Assembly: GCA_947623175.1 (NCBI GenBank)
Contig: CANQGK010000025.1
Location: 1-33,325 of the forward strand
DNA: 33,325 nucleotides
Direction: 5' to 3'
Source of the DNA: an uncultured Clostridia bacterium
Lineage (GTDB): Bacteria; Bacillota; Clostridia; Oscillospirales; Acutalibacteraceae
Translations under genes and position numbers: made by a program
Notes under the pieces: generated by a model
What the model was told of the DNA's origin: nothing
What the model saw: only the letters and a program-made list of their open reading frames with translations
Database searches by the model: none
Part shown: positions 16,297 through 24,771 of the stretch, piece after piece
How the letters are laid out: each line of letters begins with the position of its first letter
Numbering within the stretch: the stretch's first letter is position 1

Positions 16297-17013
16297 TTGA
16301 AAAGGAATAATTACAAATACTCGGGACGCGGCTACCGCAGACGGAAAACTCCGGCGCGCAGATGGGCGGCGGCATGGCTTACGGCTGTAATTACCGCGCT
16401 TACGGTTTTCGGCTTGGTATACTGTATACGCTTCTTTGTAAAAATAAAAGGCAACAACGGCTTTATTCCGTCGCCCTACAGCAGCAGCTACTCAAAAAAG
16501 GTCTTAAAAGCCGAGGAAACGGAAATTCCCGATTTTGTGGACGTTCAGCTTATAAATAAGCATTCCACGGCGAGAACCGGCGCAAAGCTCAGCGATATAA
16601 GCTACATAGTCGTGCATTACGTCGGCAATCCCGGCACGACCGCGCAAAACAACCGCGATTATTTCAATAAGCGCGATACCGAGGTGAGCTCTCACTTTGT
16701 GGTGGGGCTCGACGGCGAAATAATACAGTGCGTGCCGCTATACGAAAAATCCGCCGCGAGCAACGAGCGCAACAAGGATTCGATTTCGATTGAGGTATGC
16801 CACCCCGACGAATCGGGGGAGTTTAACGAAAAAACCTATAATTCGCTGATAAAGCTTATAGCTTGGCTTGCGGATGAATTTTCTCTTGACGAATCACAAA
16901 TTATAAGGCATTATGATATTACAGGAAAAATTTGCCCCAAATACTACGTTGAAAACGAGGACAAATGGGAAAAATTAAAAAGCGATGTGAAAGAGAAATT
17001 AAATGAAAAATAA
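16297..17013 (+). CDS. Membrane-anchored N-acetylmuramoyl-L-alanine amidase (amidase_2/PGRP fold)
   Basis: This 238-residue protein has a basic N-terminus (RRRKTPARR) and one hydrophobic helix at about residues 24-50, so the enzyme domain lies outside. The amidase_2 fold shows YIVVHYVGNPGT with the first zinc His, SSHFVVGLDGEI, SISIEVCHPDE and RHYDITGKICPKYY with the second His and the Cys of the usual His-His-Cys zinc site. It cleaves the lactyl-amide bond of peptidoglycan. The start is a TTG at 16297 with GCAGGGA upstream; no ATG is available in frame before the membrane helix. It lies 20 bases after the kinase gene and its end overlaps the next gene by 11 bases, so it belongs to the same operon. 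Confidence 0.9.
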   Translation: MKRNNYKYSGRGYRRRKTPARRWAAAWLTAVITALTVFGLVYCIRFFVKIKGNNGFIPSPYSSSYSKKVLKAEETEIPDFVDVQLINKHSTARTGAKLSDISYIVVHYVGNPGTTAQNNRDYFNKRDTEVSSHFVVGLDGEIIQCVPLYEKSAASNERNKDSISIEVCHPDESGEFNEKTYNSLIKLIAWLADEFSLDESQIIRHYDITGKICPKYYVENEDKWEKLKSDVKEKLNEK

Positions 17014-17731
17014 GCTTAAAGAAGAGTATTTGACCGAAAAACAGCGCAAAATCGCCGCCGCAGTCGCCTTTACGGCATTCTTGATATTCTGCGGCGCGGT
17101 GGGTTGGGCTGTCGGAAAGCCTATGATAAAGTTTGTATCCGAGCCCGAAAAGTTTCGGGTATGGGTAAACTCGCACGGCATTTTCGCCGAAATAGCCTTC
17201 GTTCTGATGATGGTATTTCAGGTGGTTATCGCCTTTGTTCCGGGCGAGCCGCTCGAGATAGGAGCGGGGTATGCCTTCGGCGCTATTGAGGGCACCCTGC
17301 TTTGCGAGGCGGGGATAGCGCTTGGCAGCGTTCTCGTGTTTGTGCTGGTAAGAAAGTTCGGAATACGGCTTGTCGAGATATTTTTCAGCCGCGAAAAAAT
17401 AATGTCCTTAAAATTTATGCGTGACAAAAAGCGCCGCAACGCGATAACCTTTATCGTTTTCTTTCTGCCGGGAACCCCCAAGGATTTGCTTACCTATTTC
17501 GTGGGGCTCACCGATATAAAATTATCCCACTTTATATTGCTTACCACCGTCGCGCGCCTGCCTTCGGTAATAACCTCCATTTTATGCGGAGACGCTTTGG
17601 GCGTGGCGCAATACAAGCAGGCGATTGTCGTTTTCGGCATAACCTTTGCTTTGAGCGCTTTGGGCTGGATAATTTACAAAATTATAATTACCGTCTCCCA
17701 CCGAAACGAAAAGCCGCAAGACAAACCGTAA
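17003..17731 (+). CDS. TVP38/TMEM64 (DedA-like, VTT domain) membrane protein
   Basis: This 242-residue protein has about five hydrophobic segments, at about residues 17-40, 62-85, 90-115, 150-175 and 205-232. The VTT domain signature is visible as FVPGEPLEIGAGYAFG, GSVLVFVLVRKFG and VFFLPGTPKDLLTYFVG, including the re-entrant loop motif with GTPKD. Family members move lipids or lipid carriers across the membrane; relatives recycle undecaprenyl phosphate or phosphatidylethanolamine. In an operon with a wall amidase and an envelope-type ABC transporter, lipid-carrier handling fits (inference). The ATG is inside the amidase gene, indicating translational coupling. Confidence 0.9.
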   Translation: MKNKLKEEYLTEKQRKIAAAVAFTAFLIFCGAVGWAVGKPMIKFVSEPEKFRVWVNSHGIFAEIAFVLMMVFQVVIAFVPGEPLEIGAGYAFGAIEGTLLCEAGIALGSVLVFVLVRKFGIRLVEIFFSREKIMSLKFMRDKKRRNAITFIVFFLPGTPKDLLTYFVGLTDIKLSHFILLTTVARLPSVITSILCGDALGVAQYKQAIVVFGITFALSALGWIIYKIIITVSHRNEKPQDKP

Positions 17732-17773
17732 GCTTTATAACTTATAAAAATTCAATGAAATCGAGGAGAAATT

Positions 17774-20536
17774 ATGTTAGTAACAAAGGATCTCGTAAAA
17801 ATTTACAAGCCTAAAAAGGGAGTTCCGGTAACGGCGCTCAATAAAGTAAATCTTACCTTTCCCGAAAAGGGCATGGTCTTTTTGCTCGGAAAATCCGGCA
17901 GCGGTAAATCCACCCTGCTTAACGTTCTGGGCGGACTTGACAGCTATGACAGCGGCGAAATCATAATAAAGGGCGTATCTTCCAAGGAATTTCGCCAAAA
18001 GCATTTTGATTCTTACCGCAATACCTATATCGGCTTTATTTTTCAGGAATACAACGTGCTCGACGAATTTACCGTAGGCGCCAACATAGCCCTTGCTATA
18101 GAATTGCAGAACCGCAAGGCGAGCGACCGAGAGATAAACGATATTTTAAAAACGGTAGATCTCGAGGGCTTCGGCTCAAGGAAACCGAACGAGCTGTCCG
18201 GCGGTCAAAAGCAAAGGGTGGCAATTGCCAGAGCGCTGGTTAAAAATCCGCAGATAATTATGGCGGATGAGCCTACCGGCGCGCTTGATTCCAATACCGG
18301 AAAACAGGTTTTCGACACCCTTAAAAGCCTTTCGAAGGATAAGCTTGTTATCGTCGTTTCGCACGACCGCGAGTTTGCGGAAAAATATGCCGACCGTATT
18401 ATAGAGCTTTCGGACGGCGTTGTGGTAAGCGACGTCGAGTTAAGCGATGCTTTCGCAGAGTCTCCGGAAAACGAAGGCATTACCTATAACGGAAATACTA
18501 TCGAGCTGCCCGAGTATTATCACCTTACCGAGCAGGATCGCATCGATATAAACAGTTATATCGACGCGCTTAAGGGGGGTAAAGTGAGCCTTTCGCTTTC
18601 AAAGGGCGCCAATTTGTCCTCACGCTTTACCGAAACCGACGAATCCAAAATCCGTTTTTCGGACGCTTCGCCCTTTAAGCTCATACAGTCGAAGCTTCCT
18701 ATGAAAAGTTCCTTTAAAATCGGCGCGAGCGGACTTAAATTCAAAAAGATACGACTTATAGTTACGATATTGCTTTCCTGTATTTCCTTCGGGCTTTTCG
18801 GACTTGCCGACACCTTCGGCGCCTACAACCATATCGACGCCTGCACAAATTCCCTTATGGATACCGGCGTGAAATACATCGCAACCTGTAAATCCAAAAA
18901 AACGGGCGAGGGATCAAGGACTTTTTGGCGCGATTACGGCTACAGGCTGTCCGAGACGGATTTGGAAAAGATGCAAAAGGAAGCCGGTATTAACATGCAC
19001 GGCGTTTATATACCGCTCAATACCGACCTTACTTACCTTGATCAGGTAGATTCCGAAGCGAAGTTCAGCGAAACAGACATGAACATTTACGACACCACTT
19101 TTTCGGGATTCGCCGAAATGGACGATAAGATAGCCGCCGATATGGGCTTTAAGCTGATTGCGGGAAAGATGCCCGACGGCAATAAAAACGAAATAGCCGT
19201 AAGCAATTACGTTTACGAAGTCTTTAAAATCGGAAAATATACCGACGGCAGCACAAGCAAAGATAAAGACGGCAACGAAATCGTAAATTACGAAACGATT
19301 TCAACGCCAAGCGACCTCTTGGGCAAGGTTTTGTTTTTAAACGATACAAAATATACGATAAGCGGGGTTATCGATACCGGTTTTGACCTCGAACGGTATA
19401 AGCCGGTCACCAAAGCAGACGAGCATCCGTCAAACCTGCAAAATCTTGTGAATTATGCGCTTTACGACGAATTCAGCACCTCGCATTATTATTCCTTTAC
19501 GAGCGCTATAATGGTGGGTAAGGAAAATATGGAGAAGCTTTTGAACGAACGCGTAAAAGCCTCGCCCACCACCGAAGGCTACGTTTATATGCTCTCCGAC
19601 GCCGATAACGGCAATATCGACCCGCAGTACGTGAGCACTCTTCCCAACGTGCAGGACGAAAAAATCGTCTGGGTTGACGGGGAGAAAACGACTCTTGCCG
19701 AAAACGAAGTGATCGTTACCACGGACGTCATAATGCCGTATGAGGGAGAATTTAAGGTTAACAGTCAGGCGGGCGTCGAAAAGCTCAAGGAATTTTTGAA
19801 AAAGAACACATTTACGACGACTATTTATGATTTCACGAACGAAAAAGATCAAAATTTCAAAAAGTGCAAGGTAGTAGGCTTTATAAACACGGAGGATGAA
19901 AAAAACAAGACGAAATTTGCGCAAACCTTGATTTGCAGCGAAAAAATGTTTTCATTACTCTCCGAAGGCGTAGACAACTATTACGATTTTTGCGTGGGCG
20001 CGGCTCCGCAGGGAAAGAAAGAACTGCACGACCTTGTGGCATACTGCTACAGGGAGGACAGCAATATAAGATACCAAATTCAAAATTCGGTAACCTTTGA
20101 GCTCGATACGATAAACGAGCTGCTGCAGCAGCTTTCAAAGGTATTCCTTTACGTCGGTATAGGCTTCGCTTTGTTCGCGGCGCTGATGCTTTCCAACTTT
20201 ATAGGCACGAGCATTTCCTATAAAAAGCAGGAGATAGGCATATTAAGGGCTATAGGTGCGCGCAGTAACGACGTTTTCAGAATTTTCTTCTCGGAAAGCT
20301 TCATTATCGCTATGATCAACTTTGTACTCTCGTCGCTCGGCGTGTTTGCGGTTACGGTGATATTAAACCATCTTACGCGTTACGACGTGGGCATACTCAT
20401 AACAATACTTCATTTCGGAGCAAGACAGCTTATATTGCTGTTTGCGGTAAGTCTGTTGGTGGCTTTCGCGGCAAGCTTTATACCAGTAAAGCAAATCGCC
20501 TCCAAAAAGCCGATAGACGCAATTCGCGACAGGTAA
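17774..20536 (+). CDS. ABC transporter ATPase-permease fusion (MacB/FtsX type)
   Basis: This protein has 920 residues. The N-terminal ATPase has Walker A GKSGSGKST (39-47), Q91, signature LSGGQ (141-145), Walker B IIMADE (161-166) and the switch His197. After a linker comes one membrane helix (about 326-350), then about 440 extracellular residues. Three C-terminal helices (about 788-812, 842-865, 885-908) form the FtsX domain with ISYKKQEIGILRAIGARS. This is the mechanotransmission topology of MacB: it does not carry substrate through the membrane but drives extracellular work or sensing. The large extracellular part suggests handling of antimicrobial peptides or lipoproteins. It follows the DedA-like gene by 42 bases with GAGGAG as ribosome site. 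Confidence 0.94.
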   Translation: MLVTKDLVKIYKPKKGVPVTALNKVNLTFPEKGMVFLLGKSGSGKSTLLNVLGGLDSYDSGEIIIKGVSSKEFRQKHFDSYRNTYIGFIFQEYNVLDEFTVGANIALAIELQNRKASDREINDILKTVDLEGFGSRKPNELSGGQKQRVAIARALVKNPQIIMADEPTGALDSNTGKQVFDTLKSLSKDKLVIVVSHDREFAEKYADRIIELSDGVVVSDVELSDAFAESPENEGITYNGNTIELPEYYHLTEQDRIDINSYIDALKGGKVSLSLSKGANLSSRFTETDESKIRFSDASPFKLIQSKLPMKSSFKIGASGLKFKKIRLIVTILLSCISFGLFGLADTFGAYNHIDACTNSLMDTGVKYIATCKSKKTGEGSRTFWRDYGYRLSETDLEKMQKEAGINMHGVYIPLNTDLTYLDQVDSEAKFSETDMNIYDTTFSGFAEMDDKIAADMGFKLIAGKMPDGNKNEIAVSNYVYEVFKIGKYTDGSTSKDKDGNEIVNYETISTPSDLLGKVLFLNDTKYTISGVIDTGFDLERYKPVTKADEHPSNLQNLVNYALYDEFSTSHYYSFTSAIMVGKENMEKLLNERVKASPTTEGYVYMLSDADNGNIDPQYVSTLPNVQDEKIVWVDGEKTTLAENEVIVTTDVIMPYEGEFKVNSQAGVEKLKEFLKKNTFTTTIYDFTNEKDQNFKKCKVVGFINTEDEKNKTKFAQTLICSEKMFSLLSEGVDNYYDFCVGAAPQGKKELHDLVAYCYREDSNIRYQIQNSVTFELDTINELLQQLSKVFLYVGIGFALFAALMLSNFIGTSISYKKQEIGILRAIGARSNDVFRIFFSESFIIAMINFVLSSLGVFAVTVILNHLTRYDVGILITILHFGARQLILLFAVSLLVAFAASFIPVKQIASKKPIDAIRDR

Positions 20537-20560
20537 TTCGCACAGGTAAATAAAAAAGTC

Positions 20561-20589
20561 TTGACAAGTGTGAAAAAGCGTGGTATAAT
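20561..20589 (+). promoter_or_regulatory. Sigma-A promoter of the T-box operon
   Basis: Perfect TTGACA at 20561-20566 and perfect TATAAT at 20584-20589 with a 17-base spacer; transcription should start near 20596. It begins only 24 bases after the ABC transporter gene, with no terminator between. Confidence 0.94.
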
Positions 20590-20596
20590 CCTTAAA

Positions 20597-20860
20597 AATG
20601 CGTTGAAGGAATTATTGCTTACATTTTCTTATTACAGCGAGTCGGCGTTCGGTGCAAGCCGATATAAGGGTGTTAAGTCAAGTCTCATTCCGGAGCAGAA
20701 CGGCAGAATCAGAGTAAGCCGTTACGGCATGCCCCGTTATCATGGCATAAAGCTTGTTGGAGCTTTACAGAGTGACCGTTTTATACGGTAATCAGGGTGG
20801 TACCGCGAATAATTATTCGTCCCTGAGATTGCTTTCGGCAATCTCGGGGATTTTTTTATT
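20597..20860 (+). ncRNA. T-box riboswitch, probable leucine (CUC) specifier
   Basis: The canonical T-box AGGGTGGTACCGCG is at 20794-20807, followed by a terminator (20821-20857: GAGATTGC/GCAATCTC stem extended by CCCT/GGGG, then seven T). Stem I is visible: AGCGAG, the distal hairpin TCGGC...GCCGA near 20642-20662, and base pairing of GGAAT near 20609 with ATTCC at 20687-20691. The bases on the 3' side just above that base helix read AAGTCTCA, so CTC at 20684-20686 is the likely specifier, a leucine codon. By family knowledge uncharged tRNA binds and prevents termination. The leucine call rests on hand alignment and on the LeuA-like first gene. Confidence 0.9.
20821..20857 (+). terminator. 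T-box regulated terminator
   Basis: CCCTGAGATTGC pairs with GCAATCTCGGGG around a TTTCG loop, followed by seven T. In the antiterminator the 5' strand pairs with the T-box region instead. It can also stop read-through from the upstream ABC transporter operon. Confidence 0.92.
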
Positions 20861-20876
20861 GAAAGGAATTGAAGTT

Positions 20877-22262
20877 ATGAAAAAGGTTAAAATCAGCGAT
20901 ATGACACTTTGCCGCAATACCGCGCTCAGCTTTAAAGAGCGCATCGAAATTGCGCGACTGCTCGAAAGACTGAACGTAGATTCGGTCGAGCTGCCGGCGG
21001 TAGACAATGTTAAGACCGATACCCTGCTTATACGCACCGTATCGTCGTTTGTAAAGACGAGCCGCCTTTCGGTTTGCGGCGGATACAATAAGGAGACGGT
21101 GGCGCTGGCCGCCGCGGCGCTTAATTCCGCCGTTTACCCCGAAATACGCATAGAAATCCCCGTAAGCCCCGTAGGTATGGAGTATACCCTTCATAAAAAA
21201 ACGCCCGCGGTAATAGAGCTTATAAAGGAATTGGTAAGCGAAGCCAAACAAAGCGGCGCCGCCGTTCAGTTCTGCGCCGTAGACGCCACCCGCGCCGAGG
21301 AACAGGTCTTGATTGACGCCGTTAACGCCGCCGTGGAGGCGGGAGCCACCGCTGTTACCGTTTGCGATACGGCGGCAAATATGCTTCCCGACGCCTTTGC
21401 AAAGCTCGTATCCGATATAAAAACGAGCGCTCTTGAAGGTAAGGACGTAGATTTGGCGGTATGTGTGGAAAATAAGAACGGGCTTTCGACGGCGTCCTGC
21501 ATCTTGGCGGTAAACGCCGGAGCTAATACCGTTAAGACCGCCGTATCCGGCGGGGTTGCGGATCTTGAAACCTTTGCCAATCTCATAAAGAACTGCGGCA
21601 ATACCTGCGGCTTCGAAACCGCGATAAAGCACACCGAAACCGGCAGAACGGTAAAGCAGATAACCCGTATGACCGACTCGACCTCACCCGCCGTGACCAC
21701 CTTAAAGAGCGACGACGAGGGCGAAATTCAGCTCGACTCAAAAGACGACCGCGAAACGGTTGCCGCCGCGGTGGAATCCCTCGGCTACGATTTGACCGAA
21801 GAGGATATTACCAAGGTTTACGAGGAATTTACCCGCATAGCCTCCAAAAAGCGGGTAGGCACCAAGGAGCTTGACGCTATCATAGCAAGCACCGCCTTAC
21901 AGGTTCCGCCCACCTACAAGCTTGTGAATTACGTTATAAACAACGGAAATATAATCTCCTCGTCGGCGCAGATACGCCTTTCCAAGGACGATGAGGAGCA
22001 AGTGGGAATTTGCATAGGCGACGGTCCGGTTGACGCCGCGTTCAAAGCCGTAGAGCAGATAATCGGCAGGCATTACGAGCTTGACGATTTCCAAATCCGC
22101 ACCGTCACCGAGGGCAGGGATTCTATGGGCTCCGCTTTGGTAAGGCTCAGAGAAAACGGCAAGCTTTATTCCGGCACGGGTATTTCAACCGATATCATAG
22201 GCGCAAGCATAAGGGCGTATATAAACGCGCTCAACAAAATAGTTTACGAGGAGGAAAACTGA
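20877..22262 (+). CDS. Isopropylmalate-synthase-like protein with LeuA regulatory domain but degenerate catalytic site
   Basis: This protein has 461 residues from the ATG at 20877 (AAAGGAATT upstream, after the T-box terminator); a longer open frame into the leader is not used. Residues 1-275 form an HMGL/IPMS-like TIM barrel (ISDMTL at the first strand, AVDATRAEEQ, VTVCDTAANMLPDAF, GLSTASCILAVNAGAN). Residues about 347-458 match the LeuA allosteric domain (YKLVNYVINNGN, GDGPVDAAFKAVEQI, RDSMGSALVRL, STDIIGASIRAYI). The catalytic TLRDGEQ motif is replaced by TLCRNTA, and the metal-binding HxH of HCHNDLG is replaced by C196-V-E198. Condensing activity of the usual kind is doubtful. A leucine-sensing or altered-function role is an inference. 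Confidence 0.85.
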   Translation: MKKVKISDMTLCRNTALSFKERIEIARLLERLNVDSVELPAVDNVKTDTLLIRTVSSFVKTSRLSVCGGYNKETVALAAAALNSAVYPEIRIEIPVSPVGMEYTLHKKTPAVIELIKELVSEAKQSGAAVQFCAVDATRAEEQVLIDAVNAAVEAGATAVTVCDTAANMLPDAFAKLVSDIKTSALEGKDVDLAVCVENKNGLSTASCILAVNAGANTVKTAVSGGVADLETFANLIKNCGNTCGFETAIKHTETGRTVKQITRMTDSTSPAVTTLKSDDEGEIQLDSKDDRETVAAAVESLGYDLTEEDITKVYEEFTRIASKKRVGTKELDAIIASTALQVPPTYKLVNYVINNGNIISSSAQIRLSKDDEEQVGICIGDGPVDAAFKAVEQIIGRHYELDDFQIRTVTEGRDSMGSALVRLRENGKLYSGTGISTDIIGASIRAYINALNKIVYEEEN

Positions 22263-22263
22263 T

Positions 22264-24771
22264 ATGAAACTCTCCTTTTCCACCAAGGGGTGGCATAACA
22301 GCTCTTTTGAGGATTTTTGCAATATCGCAAAGGATTTAAAGTTCGAGGGTATCGAGCTTCACAACATACACAACCGACTTTTCACCGATAAGGACGGCGC
22401 TTTCCACGATTACGCCGCCGCGGCTACCGTAAGACGGCTTTACGAATTAAAGCTGTCTATTCCCTGTATCGATTCGATCTGCGACTGCGGAATCGAGGGG
22501 GATAAGGACGCCTCCGTCAAAGAAATTCACGACTGTATAGACGTAGCTAAAAATCTTAAGATCCCGAACATCAGAATACGCGCCATAGGCGACGGCGACG
22601 TCGATAAAGCCTTCGCCTGCGCCGAGGATATCATCCGCACGGTACTTAGCGAAGCGGAAAACGCCGGCATCACCCTTTTGGTTGAGACCTCGGGTATATT
22701 CTGCGACACGGCAAGGCTTTTGGAGCTTCTCAATACCTTCGCCTGCGATAATCTGGCGGCTTTGTGGGATATGTATTCGACCTTCTTTAAGGGGGGAGAG
22801 GACGCCGAGACCACCATTAAAAATCTGGGCGCTTACGTTCGTCACGTTCACATAAAGGACGCCGTTTCGAACGACGGCGTTACGGAATTTTGCCTTATGG
22901 GCGAAGGCAAGCTTCCGCTTAAAAGTATGATGCTCGCCCTGCGTTCGGTAAACTTCGACGGATTTATTTCGTTGGAATGGGATCCCGAATGGTGCGAAGA
23001 GCTGGACGACATGGAGATCATATTCGCGCAGTTCGTAAACTATATGAAGCAGTTCGGCGATACCTCCAAAAACGAAAAAGCGCTCATATACAACCGCGCG
23101 CACACCGGCAAGTACGTATGGGAAAAGGATCTGCTTATAGACGCCACCTTTTCGGACGTTTTGGACCGTATGGTAGAGGAATTTCCCGACCAATACGCCT
23201 TTAAGTACACAACGCTCGACTATACGAGAACCTACAGCGAATTTCGCGACGACGTGGATAACTTTGCCCGCGCGCTTATAGCACTCGGAGTAAAGGCGGG
23301 AACCCATGTGGCGGTCTGGGCTTCGAACGTTCCGCAGTGGTATATCTCGTTTTGGGCTACCGTTAAAATAGGCGCGGTGCTCGTAACCGTAAATACCGCT
23401 TATAAAATTCACGAGATCGAGTATCTGCTCAAGCAGTCGGATACTCATACCCTTATTATGACCGAGGGGGCAAAGGATATAGCTTACGGCGAAATCGTGG
23501 CGGAGCTTTGCCCCGAGCTTGCTTCCTTGAAGCCCGGAAATCCCCTGCATGCAAAGCGTTTGCCCTTTTTGCGCAATTGTATCACCGTAGGCTTTAAGCA
23601 GGCGGGCTGTCTTACCTGGAACGACGCGCTCGACCGCGCGGCGCGGGTGCCCTTGCGCGAGGTTTACCGTATGGCAGCCGCCGTGGATAAGGACGACGTC
23701 TGCAATATGCAGTACACCTCCGGCACCACGGGCTTCCCCAAAGGGGTTATGCTTACCCATTACAACGTTGTCAACAACGGTAAATATATAGGCGACCATA
23801 TGGAATTATCCACGGCGGACCGCATGATGATCCAGGTGCCGATGTTCCATTGCTTCGGAATGGTGCTTTCCATGACCGCTTCCATGACGCACGGTACCAC
23901 CATGTATCCGCTGCCCTATTTTTCACCCAAGCCCGCGCTTGCCTGTATCAATAACGAGCATATCACGACCTTTAACGGCGTTCCGACAATGTTTATCGCC
24001 ATGATGCAGCATTCGGATTTTAAAAAGACCGATTTTTCGTATATGCGCGTCGGAATTATGGCGGGCGCCAACTGCCCGGCGGACCTTATGAAAAAGGCTA
24101 CCGAGGTTATGAATATGAAGGAAATCGTTTCGGTTTACGGTCAGACGGAGGCGTCGCCCGGATGTACTATGAGCAGTTATTACGATTCGCTCGAGGTGCG
24201 TACCGAAACGGTAGGCTCTAAGTTTGCAAACGTCGAATGTAAAATCGTAGACCCCGAGACGGGCCTTGACTGCGAGGACGGTGTAAACGGTGAATTTGTG
24301 GCAAGAGGCTACAATATTATGAAGGGCTATTACAAAATGCCGACCGAAACGGCGGAGACGATAGACGCCGACGGCTGGCTCCACACGGGCGATATCGCCT
24401 GCCGCGACGCCGACGGCAACTACCGTATAACGGGCAGACTTAAGGACATGATAATACGCGGCGGCGAAAATATTTATCCCAAAGAAATCGAAGAATTTAT
24501 TTATACTTGTCCCAAGGTAAGCGACGTTCAGGTAATAGGCGTTCCGGACGAGCGGTACGGCGAAGAAATTATGGCGTGCATTATACTTAAAAAGGGCGAA
24601 AAGATGACCGAAGAAGAAATGAAGTCCTTTATAGCCGCCAGCATGGCGCGCCATAAGGTTCCGCGCTATATAGATTTTGTCGACAGCTTTCCTATGAACG
24701 CGGCGGGTAAGATCCTTAAGTATAAAATGCGTGAGGACGCCGCGAAAAGATTGGGGATCGACAGTAAATGA
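22264..24771 (+). CDS. Fusion: xylose-isomerase-like TIM barrel + acyl-CoA synthetase (AMP-binding)
   Basis: This protein has 835 residues. Residues 1-270 are a sugar phosphate isomerase/epimerase (AP endonuclease 2) barrel with likely metal ligands in LLVETSG, ALWDMYS, HVHIKD and SLEWDPEW. From about residue 290 a complete acyl-CoA synthetase follows: YTSGTTGFPKG (from residue 484), VYGQTEASP, GWLHTGD, ITGRLKDMIIRGGENIYP and the catalytic Lys in AAGKILKYKMRE. The frame is uninterrupted, and both halves keep their key residues, so it is a true fusion and not a sequencing artefact. The enzyme should activate a carboxylic acid as acyl-AMP and then acyl-CoA; the acid is unknown. It follows the LeuA-like gene by one base and overlaps the next gene. 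Confidence 0.9.
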   Translation: MKLSFSTKGWHNSSFEDFCNIAKDLKFEGIELHNIHNRLFTDKDGAFHDYAAAATVRRLYELKLSIPCIDSICDCGIEGDKDASVKEIHDCIDVAKNLKIPNIRIRAIGDGDVDKAFACAEDIIRTVLSEAENAGITLLVETSGIFCDTARLLELLNTFACDNLAALWDMYSTFFKGGEDAETTIKNLGAYVRHVHIKDAVSNDGVTEFCLMGEGKLPLKSMMLALRSVNFDGFISLEWDPEWCEELDDMEIIFAQFVNYMKQFGDTSKNEKALIYNRAHTGKYVWEKDLLIDATFSDVLDRMVEEFPDQYAFKYTTLDYTRTYSEFRDDVDNFARALIALGVKAGTHVAVWASNVPQWYISFWATVKIGAVLVTVNTAYKIHEIEYLLKQSDTHTLIMTEGAKDIAYGEIVAELCPELASLKPGNPLHAKRLPFLRNCITVGFKQAGCLTWNDALDRAARVPLREVYRMAAAVDKDDVCNMQYTSGTTGFPKGVMLTHYNVVNNGKYIGDHMELSTADRMMIQVPMFHCFGMVLSMTASMTHGTTMYPLPYFSPKPALACINNEHITTFNGVPTMFIAMMQHSDFKKTDFSYMRVGIMAGANCPADLMKKATEVMNMKEIVSVYGQTEASPGCTMSSYYDSLEVRTETVGSKFANVECKIVDPETGLDCEDGVNGEFVARGYNIMKGYYKMPTETAETIDADGWLHTGDIACRDADGNYRITGRLKDMIIRGGENIYPKEIEEFIYTCPKVSDVQVIGVPDERYGEEIMACIILKKGEKMTEEEMKSFIAASMARHKVPRYIDFVDSFPMNAAGKILKYKMREDAAKRLGIDSK

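Noticed and set aside
20754-20876. N-terminal extension of the LeuA-like protein by 41 residues
   Set aside because: It would translate the T-box antiterminator and terminator; the ATG at 20877 has a ribosome site and starts with a family-like sequence.
20856-21632. 258-residue minus-strand frame opposite the LeuA-like gene
   Set aside because: Antisense shadow overlapping the T-box end, with no ribosome site.
22447-23799. 450-residue minus-strand frame opposite the acyl-CoA synthetase fusion
   Set aside because: It lies inside a well-supported gene with intact motifs on the other strand, and its composition is shadow-like with no domain.
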